This document shows, piece after piece, positions 20,067 through 28,884 of a stretch of DNA of 64,000 bases (the first letter of the stretch is position 1; every line of letters starts with the position of its first letter). This DNA is from Ramlibacter cellulosilyticus. GTDB lineage: Bacteria; Pseudomonadota; Gammaproteobacteria; Burkholderiales; Burkholderiaceae_C. Both the position numbers and the translations under genes were made by a program. The notes beneath the pieces were generated by a model. It was not told where the DNA came from and made no database searches. It saw only the letters and a program-made list of their open reading frames with translations. Location: positions 310,001 through 374,000 of the forward strand of contig NZ_JACORT010000001.1 of NCBI RefSeq assembly GCF_014297465.1, written 5' to 3'.

Positions 20067-21160
20067 GCGGCCTCCGCCAGCACGGGCCGCGCGCCGCAGC
20101 CTTCCAGCACCGCGTCGACCTGCGCCGCCCGGTGCGCGTAGGTGTGTTCCGCCAGCACGCGGCGGTACGCGGCCTGGCCGATCTCCCGCGCGCGCGCCGC
20201 ATCCAGCGTGCGCACGTGCTGCGCCACCTCGTCGCCGTTGCGGGCGACCAGCACCTCGGTGCCGGGCTCGAAGAAAGTCTCCAGTCCTTCCCAGGCGTCC
20301 GTGATCAGGCAGGCGGCCGCGCCGGCCGCCTCGAACACGCGCGTGGCGGGCGAGAAGCCGTAGCGGGCCATGCTCTCGCGGCTCACGTTGAGAACGGCCA
20401 GCGGTGTGCAGTTGAAGGCGTTGTGGTCCGCGGTGTAGACGTGGCCCAGGTACTGCACGTTGCCGGGCAGGGGCTTGTCGCCCCAGCCGCTGCCGCCCAG
20501 GAGCATGCGCCGCTCCGCAAGCTGCGCCGCGGCGCGCAGGAAGAACTCCTCCACGCGCGCTTCGCGGTCCGGCAGGCGGTTGCCCAGGAAGGCGAGGTCG
20601 CACGCGAAGCGCGGCTCCGGCGGCACGGGGTGGTGCGTGCTCGGGTCCAGCGCGTTGTAGATCGGCACGCAGTCGCGCGCGCCCAGGCCGCGGTAAGCCT
20701 GGCGCACCGGTTCGCCGCCGCCGTAGGTGAGCACGATGTCGTAGCGCGGGATCAGCGGGCGGAAGGCGTCGCTCGCGTCGCCGTGCACGCGGTCCAGCGT
20801 GGCCGGGGCGTCGACGTCCCAGAAGGCGACCAGCGTGCCGGGCCGCTGCAGGTCCAGCACCGCCTTTTCCAGCAGGGCGTCGTGCACGCCCACGCCGCTC
20901 GCCTTGACCACGAGGTCGGCGCCGCGCGCCTGTTCCACGGTCTGCAGCACCTCGGCTTCCGATTGCGCCGAATACACGACGACCTTGGCCCACGGCGGGT
21001 CGGGGATGTCGCGGTGCTTCTGGCGGTCGTAGGCGTCCGGTTCGTAGAACGTGACTTCGTGGCCGCGCTCGTGCAACGCGCGGACGATGCCGCGGTAGTA
21101 GGTCGCGGCGCCGTTCCAGTACGCCGACACCAGGCTGGATGCAAAGAAGGCGATCTTCAT
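20063..21160 (-). CDS. CgeB-like glycosyltransferase 2
   Basis: 365 residues (MKIAFFASSLVSAYWNGAAT). It is homologous to its neighbours on both sides, with RVFEAAGAAACLITDAWEG in the nucleotide-sugar-binding half and AEHTYAHRAAQVDAVLEG at the end. The start at 21160 is 5 bp after the stop of the upstream gene, and its own stop overlaps the next gene by four bases, so it belongs to one translationally coupled operon. No signal peptide or membrane segment is seen; it probably works at the cytoplasmic face. Confidence 0.85.
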   Translation of the reverse strand: MKIAFFASSLVSAYWNGAATYYRGIVRALHERGHEVTFYEPDAYDRQKHRDIPDPPWAKVVVYSAQSEAEVLQTVEQARGADLVVKASGVGVHDALLEKAVLDLQRPGTLVAFWDVDAPATLDRVHGDASDAFRPLIPRYDIVLTYGGGEPVRQAYRGLGARDCVPIYNALDPSTHHPVPPEPRFACDLAFLGNRLPDREARVEEFFLRAAAQLAERRMLLGGSGWGDKPLPGNVQYLGHVYTADHNAFNCTPLAVLNVSRESMARYGFSPATRVFEAAGAAACLITDAWEGLETFFEPGTEVLVARNGDEVAQHVRTLDAARAREIGQAAYRRVLAEHTYAHRAAQVDAVLEGCGARPVLAEAA

Positions 21161-21165
21161 CGTTG

Positions 21166-22278
21166 TCAGGCTTTCAGGACTTCGTTCACCGGGTGCAGCT
21201 CTTCGTAGATGTCCAGCAGCTCGTCCACGCGATGCGCGCAGGTGTGCCGGGCGAGGATCGTGCGCAAGCCATGCTCCGCGAGCGACGCGCACAGGGCGTC
21301 GTCCGCCATCAGGGCGCGCAGGTGCTCGCGCATCTCGGCACCGTCGCGCGCCACCAGGAAGTCGGCGCCGGGCTCGAACAGCCCTTCGCAATCGTCCCAG
21401 GGCGCGGAGACGAGCGGGATGCCGCAGGCGAGCGCCTCGAACACGCGGATGGTGGGGATGCCGGGCAGCGCCTGCACGTAGGGGCGGCGCGGCACGTGCA
21501 CGGTCATGCGGTAGCGGGCGAACAGCTGCGGCGCCTGGTAGTTGGGCAACCAGCCGCCATAGGTGATGCCGGCGTCGCGCAGGGCTGCGAGCGCGTGGTC
21601 CGGATAGCGGACGCCGTGGATGCGGGCCTGCAGGTGCAGGTCCTTCACCGGGCCGAGCAGGAACTCGTGCAGTTCGGCGGTGCGCTCCTCGTCGCCCCAG
21701 TTGCCCACCCACACCAGGTCGCCCTCGCGCTGCGCGCCGGGGATCGGATGGAACACGCGCGGGTCCGCGGCTTCGTGCCAGGTCCAGGCGCGCGCGGCCC
21801 AGCCGCGGGCGCGGTAGAGGTCGCGGATGGCGCTGCCGAAGGCGAGCACGCCGTCGTAGTGGCGCAGGTCGTAGGCGGCCATGCTGTCCGGCTCGGTGAC
21901 GGCGCGGTGGTGCGTGTCGTGGAACAGGAGCCGGTACTGCGGGTTGGCGTGGCGGTGCTCGCCGATGCGCTTCACGAGGCCGTGGTCGTTCCATTCGTGC
22001 ACCAGCACGAGGTCGGCCTCGCCCAGCGCGGCGTCCAGGTCCAGCGTGTCCGGCGTGTAGCGGGTGCTGTGCAACTGCGGGTAGGCGGCGGCGAAGCCCT
22101 GCAGCGGTGCCTCGCCGTGTTCCGCCACGAGGTTCTGCACGCTCCACGCGTCGGCGGGTTCGTAGACGCGCACGTCGTGGCCGCGCGCGCTCAGGTCGCT
22201 GCAGACCCCGCGCAGGAAGTGGGCGTTGCCGTGGTTCCAGTCGGAGACCAGCGAGTGGCAGAAGACGATCACGCGCAT
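21166..22278 (-). CDS. CgeB-like glycosyltransferase 3
   Basis: 370 residues (MRVIVFCHSLVSDWNHGNAH). It is a third member of the CgeB-like trio, with the conserved C-terminal motif RVFEALACGIPLVSAPWDDCEG and end block ILARHTCAHRVDELLDIYEEL. Its start overlaps the GT4 gene upstream by 10 bp. Divergence between the three copies is substantial, which suggests separate acceptor or donor specificities rather than redundancy. Confidence 0.85.
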   Translation of the reverse strand: MRVIVFCHSLVSDWNHGNAHFLRGVCSDLSARGHDVRVYEPADAWSVQNLVAEHGEAPLQGFAAAYPQLHSTRYTPDTLDLDAALGEADLVLVHEWNDHGLVKRIGEHRHANPQYRLLFHDTHHRAVTEPDSMAAYDLRHYDGVLAFGSAIRDLYRARGWAARAWTWHEAADPRVFHPIPGAQREGDLVWVGNWGDEERTAELHEFLLGPVKDLHLQARIHGVRYPDHALAALRDAGITYGGWLPNYQAPQLFARYRMTVHVPRRPYVQALPGIPTIRVFEALACGIPLVSAPWDDCEGLFEPGADFLVARDGAEMREHLRALMADDALCASLAEHGLRTILARHTCAHRVDELLDIYEELHPVNEVLKA

Positions 22279-23384
22279 GCCAGTTCCTCCCCGTGCGCGA
22301 ACCGCGGCGCGAGTTCGGCGTAGCAGGCCAGGTAGCGGTCGGCCATGGCGCGGGCGGTGTAGCGCTGCGCGCGTGCCTGCGCCGCCTGGGCGAGCCGCGC
22401 ACGCTCTTCCGGCGCGGCGATGAGGGCTTGCAGGCTTTCATGCAGCGCGCGTGCATCGCCCGGCGGCACGTAACGCGCGGCCGGGCCCCAGACTTCGCGC
22501 AGGCTGGCGATGTCGCCGAGGACGAGCGCGCAGCCGCTGAGGGCGGCTTCCAGCACGGACAGCCCGAAGGGTTCGTAGCGGGCCGGCAGCGCATAGATCG
22601 CGGCCTGGGCCAGCTCGCGCGCCAGCGCTTCGCGGGGCAGCTCGCCGAGGAACTGCACGCCTTTCGGATGCACGGTTCCGCCATCCGGATGCGCTGCCGA
22701 GCCGGCGACGCACACGGGCCAGGGCAGTCCGGGTGCAGCCTGCTCCAGCGCGCGCAGGTTCTTGGCTTCGTCCCAGAAGCGGCCGGCGGCGAGGATGCGC
22801 GGCTGCTTGGGCGCGGGCGCGAAGGCTTCGGGGACGCAGCCGTTCGGCAGCACGAGTCCTTCGCCGTCCCAGGCATATTCGGCCCGCAGCGCATCGAGCA
22901 TGGCGCGTGTGGGTGCCGCGACGCGCGTGGCGCCGGCGAGGCCTTGCTGCACGCGATGGCGGTACGGGGCCCACTCCGCGGGTGCGGGTCCGGCATGCAC
23001 CGCGCGCCACCAGGAGGCGACGCAGGAGTGCGCCACGACCAGCCTGGGGGCGCGGAACGGTAGCGCGCCGAAGGCGAACTGGTTCAGGTGCACGAGGTCG
23101 GGCCGCACGTCGCGCTCCAGCGCCATGAGCCACTCGCCGGCGGCATTGACGTCGTCCCAGGGCTCCTGCATCCATTCGAGGCGGAAGGTGCTCTCGAACA
23201 GCGTGACGCCGTCGCAGCCTGCCAGCGCCGCGCGCTGGTGCGCCGCCACCGGCGCGCCCATCGTCGCGAGCGCGACGCGCACGCCGCGGGCATCGAGTTC
23301 GCGCGCCAGTTCGACGGCATGGGTCCAGACACCGCCCACGGTGTCCGCCGTCATCAGGACCCGGGGCGCGCGCTTACCGGCCAT
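22269..23384 (-). CDS. GT4-type glycosyltransferase
   Basis: 371 residues starting at ATG 23384 (MAGKRAPRVLMTADTVGGVW); the frame is open further upstream only as a shadow of the oxidoreductase gene. The N-terminal half has the GT-B opening TADTVGGVWTHAVELA. The C-terminal half has VLPNGCVPEAF, ILAAGRFWDEAKN and the EX7E-type donor-site block RYEPFGLSVLEAALSGCALV. It is a retaining GT4 of unknown donor. It overlaps the preceding oxidoreductase gene by 11 bp and the next glycosyltransferase by 10 bp. Confidence 0.88.
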   Translation of the reverse strand: MAGKRAPRVLMTADTVGGVWTHAVELARELDARGVRVALATMGAPVAAHQRAALAGCDGVTLFESTFRLEWMQEPWDDVNAAGEWLMALERDVRPDLVHLNQFAFGALPFRAPRLVVAHSCVASWWRAVHAGPAPAEWAPYRHRVQQGLAGATRVAAPTRAMLDALRAEYAWDGEGLVLPNGCVPEAFAPAPKQPRILAAGRFWDEAKNLRALEQAAPGLPWPVCVAGSAAHPDGGTVHPKGVQFLGELPREALARELAQAAIYALPARYEPFGLSVLEAALSGCALVLGDIASLREVWGPAARYVPPGDARALHESLQALIAAPEERARLAQAAQARAQRYTARAMADRYLACYAELAPRFAHGEELACA

Positions 23385-24381
23385 AGACCCGGTCCAGAAC
23401 GCCGGCCACCTGCACGAGCGTCTCGACGGACTTGTCGTAGCGGGCGCCCGCAGCGAGCTTGCGCGCCCAGTCGACCACTGCGCGGCCACCCCACGCGTCG
23501 GGCGGATCCGCGAGCGGGAAGCGCTCGGTGCCGTGGAAGCGGGCCGCGGCGAAGTCGTAGAAGGAGCCGTTGACGTTGGTCATCGCGGCGCCGCCCTGGG
23601 TGCCGTGGAAGTGCGCCTCGATCGCCGCATCGCGGCCGAAAGGCAGGTTCCAGGAACAGGCCATGCGCACGACGGCGCCCGTGGCGAGCTCGAACTCCGC
23701 GACGGCGTAGTCCTCCACCTGCGTGCTGCCGGCTTGCAGCGGTTGCCCCTGCGCGTAGAGATGGCTGCTGACGCGCGTGACCTCGGGGAAGCCCAGCGTC
23801 CACAGCGCGAGGTCGACGAGGTGGATGCCGAGGTCGATGGCGCAGCCGCCGCCCGCGAGCTGCGGGTCGCGGGCCCAGGACTTGTCGGGGCCGTAGGCGT
23901 TGTGGAACACCAGGTCGACCGCGTAGATGGAGCCCAGCTCGCCTTCGACCACCGCGTTGCGGATGCGCTTCATTGCTTCCGTGTGGCGGTAGGAGAGGTC
24001 GCAACCGAGCAGCCGGTCGGCCTTGCGCGCAGCGTCGATGATGGCCTGGTTCTCCGCCGCCGTGCGCGCCAGCGGCTTCTGGCAGAACACGGCGAGGCCG
24101 CGCTCCAGCGCCGCGAGCGACTGCTGCGCGTGCAGAGCGCTGGGGGTGGCGATGACGAGGCCGTCCAGTTCGTGCTGCAGCAGTTCGTCGAGGGTGGCGG
24201 CGACGGCCGCTTCGGGCACGAGCTCCCGGGCGCGGCTGCGCACGTCAGGAGAGGGATCGGCGACGGCCACCAGGCGGCAGGCCTGCTCGTCGCGCAGGGC
24301 CTGCATGCGGTGCTGGCCTATCCATCCGAGGCCGAGGAAGCCGAGGCGGGGGAGATCGTTGTTCTTCTGGGTGGATGTCAT
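23374..24381 (-). CDS. Gfo/Idh/MocA-family NAD(P)-dependent oxidoreductase
   Basis: 335 residues from ATG 24381. The Rossmann motif GLGWIGQH is followed by VAVADPSPD and by CQKPLA, the family's EKP motif with Gln in place of Glu. GGGCAIDLGIHLVDLALW carries the catalytic D/H region. Family members include myo-inositol 2-dehydrogenase and many sugar oxidoreductases. With inositol-3-phosphate synthase encoded 3.3 kb away in a divergent operon, an inositol-derived substrate is plausible but unproven. It overlaps its upstream neighbour by four bases. Confidence 0.88.
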   Translation of the reverse strand: MTSTQKNNDLPRLGFLGLGWIGQHRMQALRDEQACRLVAVADPSPDVRSRARELVPEAAVAATLDELLQHELDGLVIATPSALHAQQSLAALERGLAVFCQKPLARTAAENQAIIDAARKADRLLGCDLSYRHTEAMKRIRNAVVEGELGSIYAVDLVFHNAYGPDKSWARDPQLAGGGCAIDLGIHLVDLALWTLGFPEVTRVSSHLYAQGQPLQAGSTQVEDYAVAEFELATGAVVRMACSWNLPFGRDAAIEAHFHGTQGGAAMTNVNGSFYDFAAARFHGTERFPLADPPDAWGGRAVVDWARKLAAGARYDKSVETLVQVAGVLDRVYGR

Positions 24382-25340
24382 GTCGTCACGAGTGCTTTCA
24401 TGAAACCGTCGGGACGGGTGCGCGTGAGTTCCAGCGCTTCTCCCAGGCGGTCGAGCGGCAGCGTGTGCGTGTACAGCGGCCTGGGGTCCATCACGCCCTC
24501 CGTGAGCCACTGCACGGCGCGCTTCATGCCGTCGACGTACATCTGCGGGTCGCGTTCGTGCGCATTGATGACGTCGAGGCCGCGCCAGTTCCACAGCTGC
24601 ACGTTCACCTGGCGCATGCCGTCCTGGTGGTAGCCGGCGATGACGAGGCGGCCGCGTTCGGCGGTCATTTCGCCCGCCAGGTTCAGCGGCCACTCGAGGC
24701 CGGTGCACTCGATGACGCGCTGGCACCACTTGCCGTCGGTGAGGGCCTTGACCTTCTCCAGGATCTTCCAGTGGTCGTCCATCAGCAGCGTGTGGTCCGC
24801 ACCCGCCTGCTTCGCGAACTCCAGCGAGAAGGGGCGGCGCGACAGCGCGATCACGCGCGCACCTGCATGCTTGCAAAGCTGCGTGAGCAGCGCGCCCAGG
24901 AAGCCGATGCCCACGATGGCCACCGTCTGGCCGGCGCGGATCTCGGCGCGCTGGAAGATATTGGTTGCGCAGCCCAGGGGCTCGCCCAGCACCGCCGTGT
25001 CCGCAAGCGCCTCGGGCAGCTTCACCACCGAGCCCGCGTCGGCCACGTCGTATTCGGCGTGCGCGCGATAGGTGAGGGCGGCGACGCGGTCTCCGGTGCT
25101 GAAGCCCGCGACGCCTTCACCGATCGCCGCCACCCGCCCCCAGCCTTCGTGGCCGGGCGCGCCCGGCGGCTGCGGATACGTGAACCACTCGCGGCCTTCC
25201 CACAGCGGAAGGCTGGACGCGCACACGCCGGAGCCTTCCATGCGCACGAGGACCTGGCCGGGACCGGGCTCCGGCGGGGCCACGCTCTGGAGCACTGCGT
25301 TGCCGGGCCCGGATAGCACTGCTGCCTGCATCGCCGCCAT
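24378..25340 (-). CDS. Zinc-type MDR dehydrogenase lacking the structural-zinc lobe
   Basis: 320 residues, start at ATG 25340 in a TGATG junction with the upstream gene. It has the catalytic-zinc region GVCASSLPLWEG and GAPGHEGWG and the Rossmann motif GIGFLGALL. It goes straight from VAALTYRAHAEY to VVKLPEAL without the four-Cys structural-zinc loop, which explains its shorter length. It is probably a sugar or cyclitol alcohol dehydrogenase acting alongside the adjacent Gfo/Idh protein. Confidence 0.87.
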   Translation of the reverse strand: MAAMQAAVLSGPGNAVLQSVAPPEPGPGQVLVRMEGSGVCASSLPLWEGREWFTYPQPPGAPGHEGWGRVAAIGEGVAGFSTGDRVAALTYRAHAEYDVADAGSVVKLPEALADTAVLGEPLGCATNIFQRAEIRAGQTVAIVGIGFLGALLTQLCKHAGARVIALSRRPFSLEFAKQAGADHTLLMDDHWKILEKVKALTDGKWCQRVIECTGLEWPLNLAGEMTAERGRLVIAGYHQDGMRQVNVQLWNWRGLDVINAHERDPQMYVDGMKRAVQWLTEGVMDPRPLYTHTLPLDRLGEALELTRTRPDGFMKALVTT

Positions 25341-26416
25341 CAGTGCGCCCCCGCCGTCACGACTTCGCTCGCCAGCGCAGCGCTGCTGCGCTTCTCCTGC
25401 CGTGCGGCCAGCCAGTCGAAGAGGAGGGCGATGCCTTCCTCGGCACCGACCTGCGGCTCCCAACCCGTCTCGCGCTGGAAGGCCGAGGTGTCGGACACGT
25501 AGTAGCGCTGGTCGCCCGTGCGCCACGCGTCGAACGCCACCGAAGGCCGCTTGCCGTGCAGGCGCTCGATGCGATCGAGCAGGTCCTGCAGGCTGATCGC
25601 GTTGCCCGGCCCGCCGCCCATGTTGAAGGCACGGCCCTTGAGGCGCGGTGCGTTCTGCTCCGCCAGCAGGAAGGCGTCGACCAGGTCGTCGACGTAGAGG
25701 ATGTCCCGCACCTGCATGCCGTCGCCGTACAGCGTGATGCGCTCGCCGCGGAGCGCCCGCAGGATGAAGTGCGCCACCCAGCCCTGGTCCTCCGTGCCGA
25801 ACTGGCGCGGGCCGTAGATGCAGCTCATGCGGAACACGAGCGTCGTCATGCCGTAGCTGCGCGCATAGTCGACGACGTACTGGTCGGCCGTGCCCTTGGA
25901 GCAGCCGTAAGGGCTGTGGAAGTCGAGCGGCCGCGACTCGCCGATGCCGGTGCCGGCGACCTGCGTGTCGACGGGCAGGTAACGCTGGCCCTGCACGGAG
26001 AGCTCGAGGTCTTCCAGGCCGCCGTAGACCTTGTTGGTCGACGTGAGGATCACGCCGGGCGCCACGGGCCGCGCACGCGCGGCCTCCAGCACGTTGAGCG
26101 TGCCGAGCGCGTTGATGTCGAAGTCCTCGCGCGGGTTCTCCAGGCTGGTGGTCACCGCGACCTGCGCCGCGAAGTGGAAGACCTGCTGGACGCCGTTGAT
26201 GGCCTGGTTCACCGCCGCGCCATCGCGCACGTCGGCGCGCACGAACTCGAGCAGGCTGCCGTGCTGCTGGCGCAGCCACTGCAGGTTCTGCTCGACGCCG
26301 GGACGCGAAAGGTTGTCGAGGACGCGCACGCGCCGCCCCTGCGAGAGGAGGCGGTGCGCCAGGTTGGAGCCGACGAAGCCGGCCCCGCCGGTGATGAGCG
26401 TGGTCGCCTGTGTCAT
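25340..26416 (-). CDS. NAD-dependent SDR epimerase, CDP-paratose 2-epimerase-like
   Basis: 358 residues from ATG 26416. The N-terminal NAD motif is GGAGFVGSN. The catalytic Y-x3-K is YGCSK, with STNKVYGG upstream of it. The block [20 protein letters not shown] is characteristic of CDP-paratose/tyvelose 2-epimerase-like SDRs. It makes or interconverts a nucleotide sugar for the glycosyltransferases downstream. Its end overlaps the MDR gene by one base. Confidence 0.88.
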   Translation of the reverse strand: MTQATTLITGGAGFVGSNLAHRLLSQGRRVRVLDNLSRPGVEQNLQWLRQQHGSLLEFVRADVRDGAAVNQAINGVQQVFHFAAQVAVTTSLENPREDFDINALGTLNVLEAARARPVAPGVILTSTNKVYGGLEDLELSVQGQRYLPVDTQVAGTGIGESRPLDFHSPYGCSKGTADQYVVDYARSYGMTTLVFRMSCIYGPRQFGTEDQGWVAHFILRALRGERITLYGDGMQVRDILYVDDLVDAFLLAEQNAPRLKGRAFNMGGGPGNAISLQDLLDRIERLHGKRPSVAFDAWRTGDQRYYVSDTSAFQRETGWEPQVGAEEGIALLFDWLAARQEKRSSAALASEVVTAGAH

Positions 26417-27528
26417 ACGGTCAGCCCGCGTGCGCTCAGTTCGGCGCTGGCCTGCGCCACCCGGTCGACGGCGGCCTGGCTCGCGAGCCAGGACGACAGT
26501 TCGACCAGCCCGTCCTCCAGCCGCACCTGCGGCGTGAAGCCGAGGATGCGCTGCGCCTTCGCGATGTCGGCGTAGCAGTGGCGGATGTCGCCGACGCGGT
26601 ACTTGCCGAGGATGTCGGGCTGGATGTTCTCCTTGCCGACCACCTTCGCGAGCTTGGCCGCGATCTCGCGCACGGTGCGCGGCTGGCCGCTGCCGATGTT
26701 GAAGGTCTCGCCGGCCGCGTCGGGCGTCTCGAGCGCGAGGCGGCAGGCACGCGCGATGTCGTAGACGCTCACGAAGTCGCGCTGCTGCAAGCCGTCCTCG
26801 AAGATCGCCGGCGCGTTGTTGTTCAACAGGCGCGACGCGAAGATGGCCAGCACGCCCGTGTAAGGATTGGAAAGAGCCTGGCGCGGGCCGTACGCATTGA
26901 AGAAGCGCAGGGCCACCGTCGGGAGGTTGTACGCGCGGCCCGTCATCAGGCACAGGCGCTCCTGGTCGTACTTCGACAGCGCATACACGGAGGCGAGCGC
27001 GGGCTGCTTGCTCTCGGGCGTGGGCATGGGCGACAGCGCGCTGCCGTCCTCGTCGAGGAACTCCCACTGCGCGGCCTTCAGCTGCTCCAGCGTGCGCTCG
27101 CCCACGAGGCGCGCGCCGCCCGACGATCCCTGGTACAGGCCCTCGCCATAGAGGCTCATGCTCGAGGCCACCACCAGGCGCTCCACGGGGTTCCGGATCA
27201 GCGCTTCGAGGACGACCGCGGTGCCGAGGTTGTTCACGCGCGTGTAGTGGGCGATCTCGTACATGCTCTGCCCCACGCCCACGGCCGCCGCGAAGTGGTA
27301 CACCGCGTCGACGCCCTGCAAGGCTTCGTCGACCTTCGCGCGATCGCACACGTCGCCGACGACCAGTTCCACGTCCTTCGCGAGGTACTCGGGCCGCCTT
27401 CGCTGCTCGCCGTGGACCTGCGGATCGAGCACGTCCAGCACGCGCACCTGGTAGCCGTGCGCCAGCAACTCGTCGGCCAGATGCGAGCCGATGAAGCCGG
27501 CGCCTCCCGTGATCAACACCTTTTGCAT
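26413..27528 (-). CDS. NAD-dependent SDR epimerase/dehydratase, UDP-glucose 4-epimerase-like
   Basis: 371 residues, first gene of the minus-strand glycan operon. NAD motif GGAGFIGSH; catalytic Y-x3-K is [24 protein letters not shown] is the substrate-domain block of GalE-like SDRs. The ATG at 27528 has an AGGGATG upstream. The reading frame stays open for a further 2 kb upstream, but that stretch is antisense to the inositol-phosphate synthase gene and is not coding. The exact nucleotide-sugar product is unknown. Confidence 0.88.
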   Translation of the reverse strand: MQKVLITGGAGFIGSHLADELLAHGYQVRVLDVLDPQVHGEQRRRPEYLAKDVELVVGDVCDRAKVDEALQGVDAVYHFAAAVGVGQSMYEIAHYTRVNNLGTAVVLEALIRNPVERLVVASSMSLYGEGLYQGSSGGARLVGERTLEQLKAAQWEFLDEDGSALSPMPTPESKQPALASVYALSKYDQERLCLMTGRAYNLPTVALRFFNAYGPRQALSNPYTGVLAIFASRLLNNNAPAIFEDGLQQRDFVSVYDIARACRLALETPDAAGETFNIGSGQPRTVREIAAKLAKVVGKENIQPDILGKYRVGDIRHCYADIAKAQRILGFTPQVRLEDGLVELSSWLASQAAVDRVAQASAELSARGLTV

Positions 27529-27714
27529 GAGGCATCCCTGTTGTTGTCGATGCTTCATGTTAGGACCACGGCTCAACCGACGGGGGCGTTCCGAACAAAA
27601 TTTCGAAAACGACGCATGGCAGAGCACGATGTATGTACGATGCCTCTCCGCCTTCTCGATGAGCCGAGCGCAGCGCGACCGCCCGATAAGGTGTACGAAA
27701 AAAGGGAGAAGAAG
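27529..27714. promoter_or_regulatory. Divergent promoter region of the glycan locus
   Basis: 186 bp between the divergent SDR and inositol-phosphate synthase genes, clearly more AT-rich than the coding DNA around it (AACAAAATTTCGAAAAC at about 27594-27610). It holds TGTATGTACGATG (about 27628) and TGTACGAAAAAAGGGAGAA (from about 27692), the latter giving a strong ribosome binding site for 27715. It must drive both arms, so co-regulation of the two operons is likely. Confidence 0.55.
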
Positions 27715-28872
27715 ATGGGCAAGATCCGTGTCGCCATCATCGGCGTCGGCAACTGCGCTTCCTCGCTCGTGCAGGGCGTGCAGTTCTACCGCGATGCCGC
27801 ACCCGACGATTTCATCCCCGGCCTCATGCACGTCGATCTCGCGGGCTACCACCCGCGGGACATCGAGTTCACCGCAGCGTTCGACGTGAGTGCGCACAAG
27901 GTCGGGCTCGACCTGGGCGAAGCGATCTTCGCGGAGCCGAACAACACCTTGCGCTTCGCGGAGGTCCCTCACCTCGGCGTTCCCGTGTACCGCGGCATGA
28001 CGCACGACGGGCTCGGTACCTATCTCAAGGACGTGGTGCCGAAATCCGGGCGCAGCACGGACGACATCGTCGGCATCCTGAAGTCGACGAAGACGGACGT
28101 CGTCGTCTCGTACCTGCCCGTCGGCTCCGAGATGGCGACCAAGTGGTACGTCGAGCAGATCCTGGAAGCGGGCTGCGCCTTCGTGAACTGCATTCCCGTG
28201 TTCATCGCGTCGCAACCCTACTGGAACAAGCGCTTCGCGCAGCGGCGCCTGCCCATCATCGGCGACGACATCAAGTCGCAGGTGGGCGCGACCATCGTGC
28301 ACCGCATGCTCACGGACCTGTTCCGCAAGCGCGGCGTGAAGGTCGACCGCACGTACCAGCTGAACGTCGGCGGCAACACCGACTTCCTCAACATGCTGGA
28401 GCGCGAACGCCTCGCCTCCAAGAAGATCTCCAAGACGCAGGCCGTCACCAGCCAGCTCGGGCACCCCATGCCCGAGAGGGACGTGCACGTCGGGCCGAGC
28501 GACTACGTGCCGTGGCTCGCCGACCGCAAGTTCGCCTTCATCCGCATGGAAGGAACCGCGTTCGGCAACGTTCCCCTCAGTTGCGAACTGAAGCTGGAAG
28601 TGTGGGACTCCCCCAACTCCGCCGGCGTGGTGATCGATGCGATCCGCTGCGCCAAGATCGCGCTCGACCGCGGCATCGGCGGCGCGCTCAACGGGCCTTC
28701 GAGCTACTACATGAAGTCGCCTCCGCTGCAGTTCACCGATGACGAGGCGCGCGAACTCGTCGAAGCCTTCATCCGCGGCGACGAGGAGGTCGCGACGGCG
28801 CAGCCGAAGCCGCGCGCGGTGGGCGGCGGCAAGGCCGAGAAAGTCACCGTGCAGCAGCAGAAGAACGACTGA
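27715..28872 (+). CDS. Inositol-3-phosphate synthase
   Basis: 385 residues. It converts glucose 6-phosphate to 1D-myo-inositol 3-phosphate with bound NAD. The NAD motif [12 protein letters not shown] is followed by [13 protein letters not shown]. The catalytic core is [20 protein letters not shown] and [14 protein letters not shown], with [14 protein letters not shown]. The length and sequence fit the bacterial/archaeal type rather than the much longer eukaryotic enzyme. The gene is uncommon in betaproteobacteria outside specialised loci, so its place in a glycosyltransferase cluster suggests an inositol-containing product. The C-terminal tail of about 30 residues is basic and low complexity. 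Confidence 0.95.
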   Translation: MGKIRVAIIGVGNCASSLVQGVQFYRDAAPDDFIPGLMHVDLAGYHPRDIEFTAAFDVSAHKVGLDLGEAIFAEPNNTLRFAEVPHLGVPVYRGMTHDGLGTYLKDVVPKSGRSTDDIVGILKSTKTDVVVSYLPVGSEMATKWYVEQILEAGCAFVNCIPVFIASQPYWNKRFAQRRLPIIGDDIKSQVGATIVHRMLTDLFRKRGVKVDRTYQLNVGGNTDFLNMLERERLASKKISKTQAVTSQLGHPMPERDVHVGPSDYVPWLADRKFAFIRMEGTAFGNVPLSCELKLEVWDSPNSAGVVIDAIRCAKIALDRGIGGALNGPSSYYMKSPPLQFTDDEARELVEAFIRGDEEVATAQPKPRAVGGGKAEKVTVQQQKND

Positions 28873-28884
28873 ACCACGCCAACC

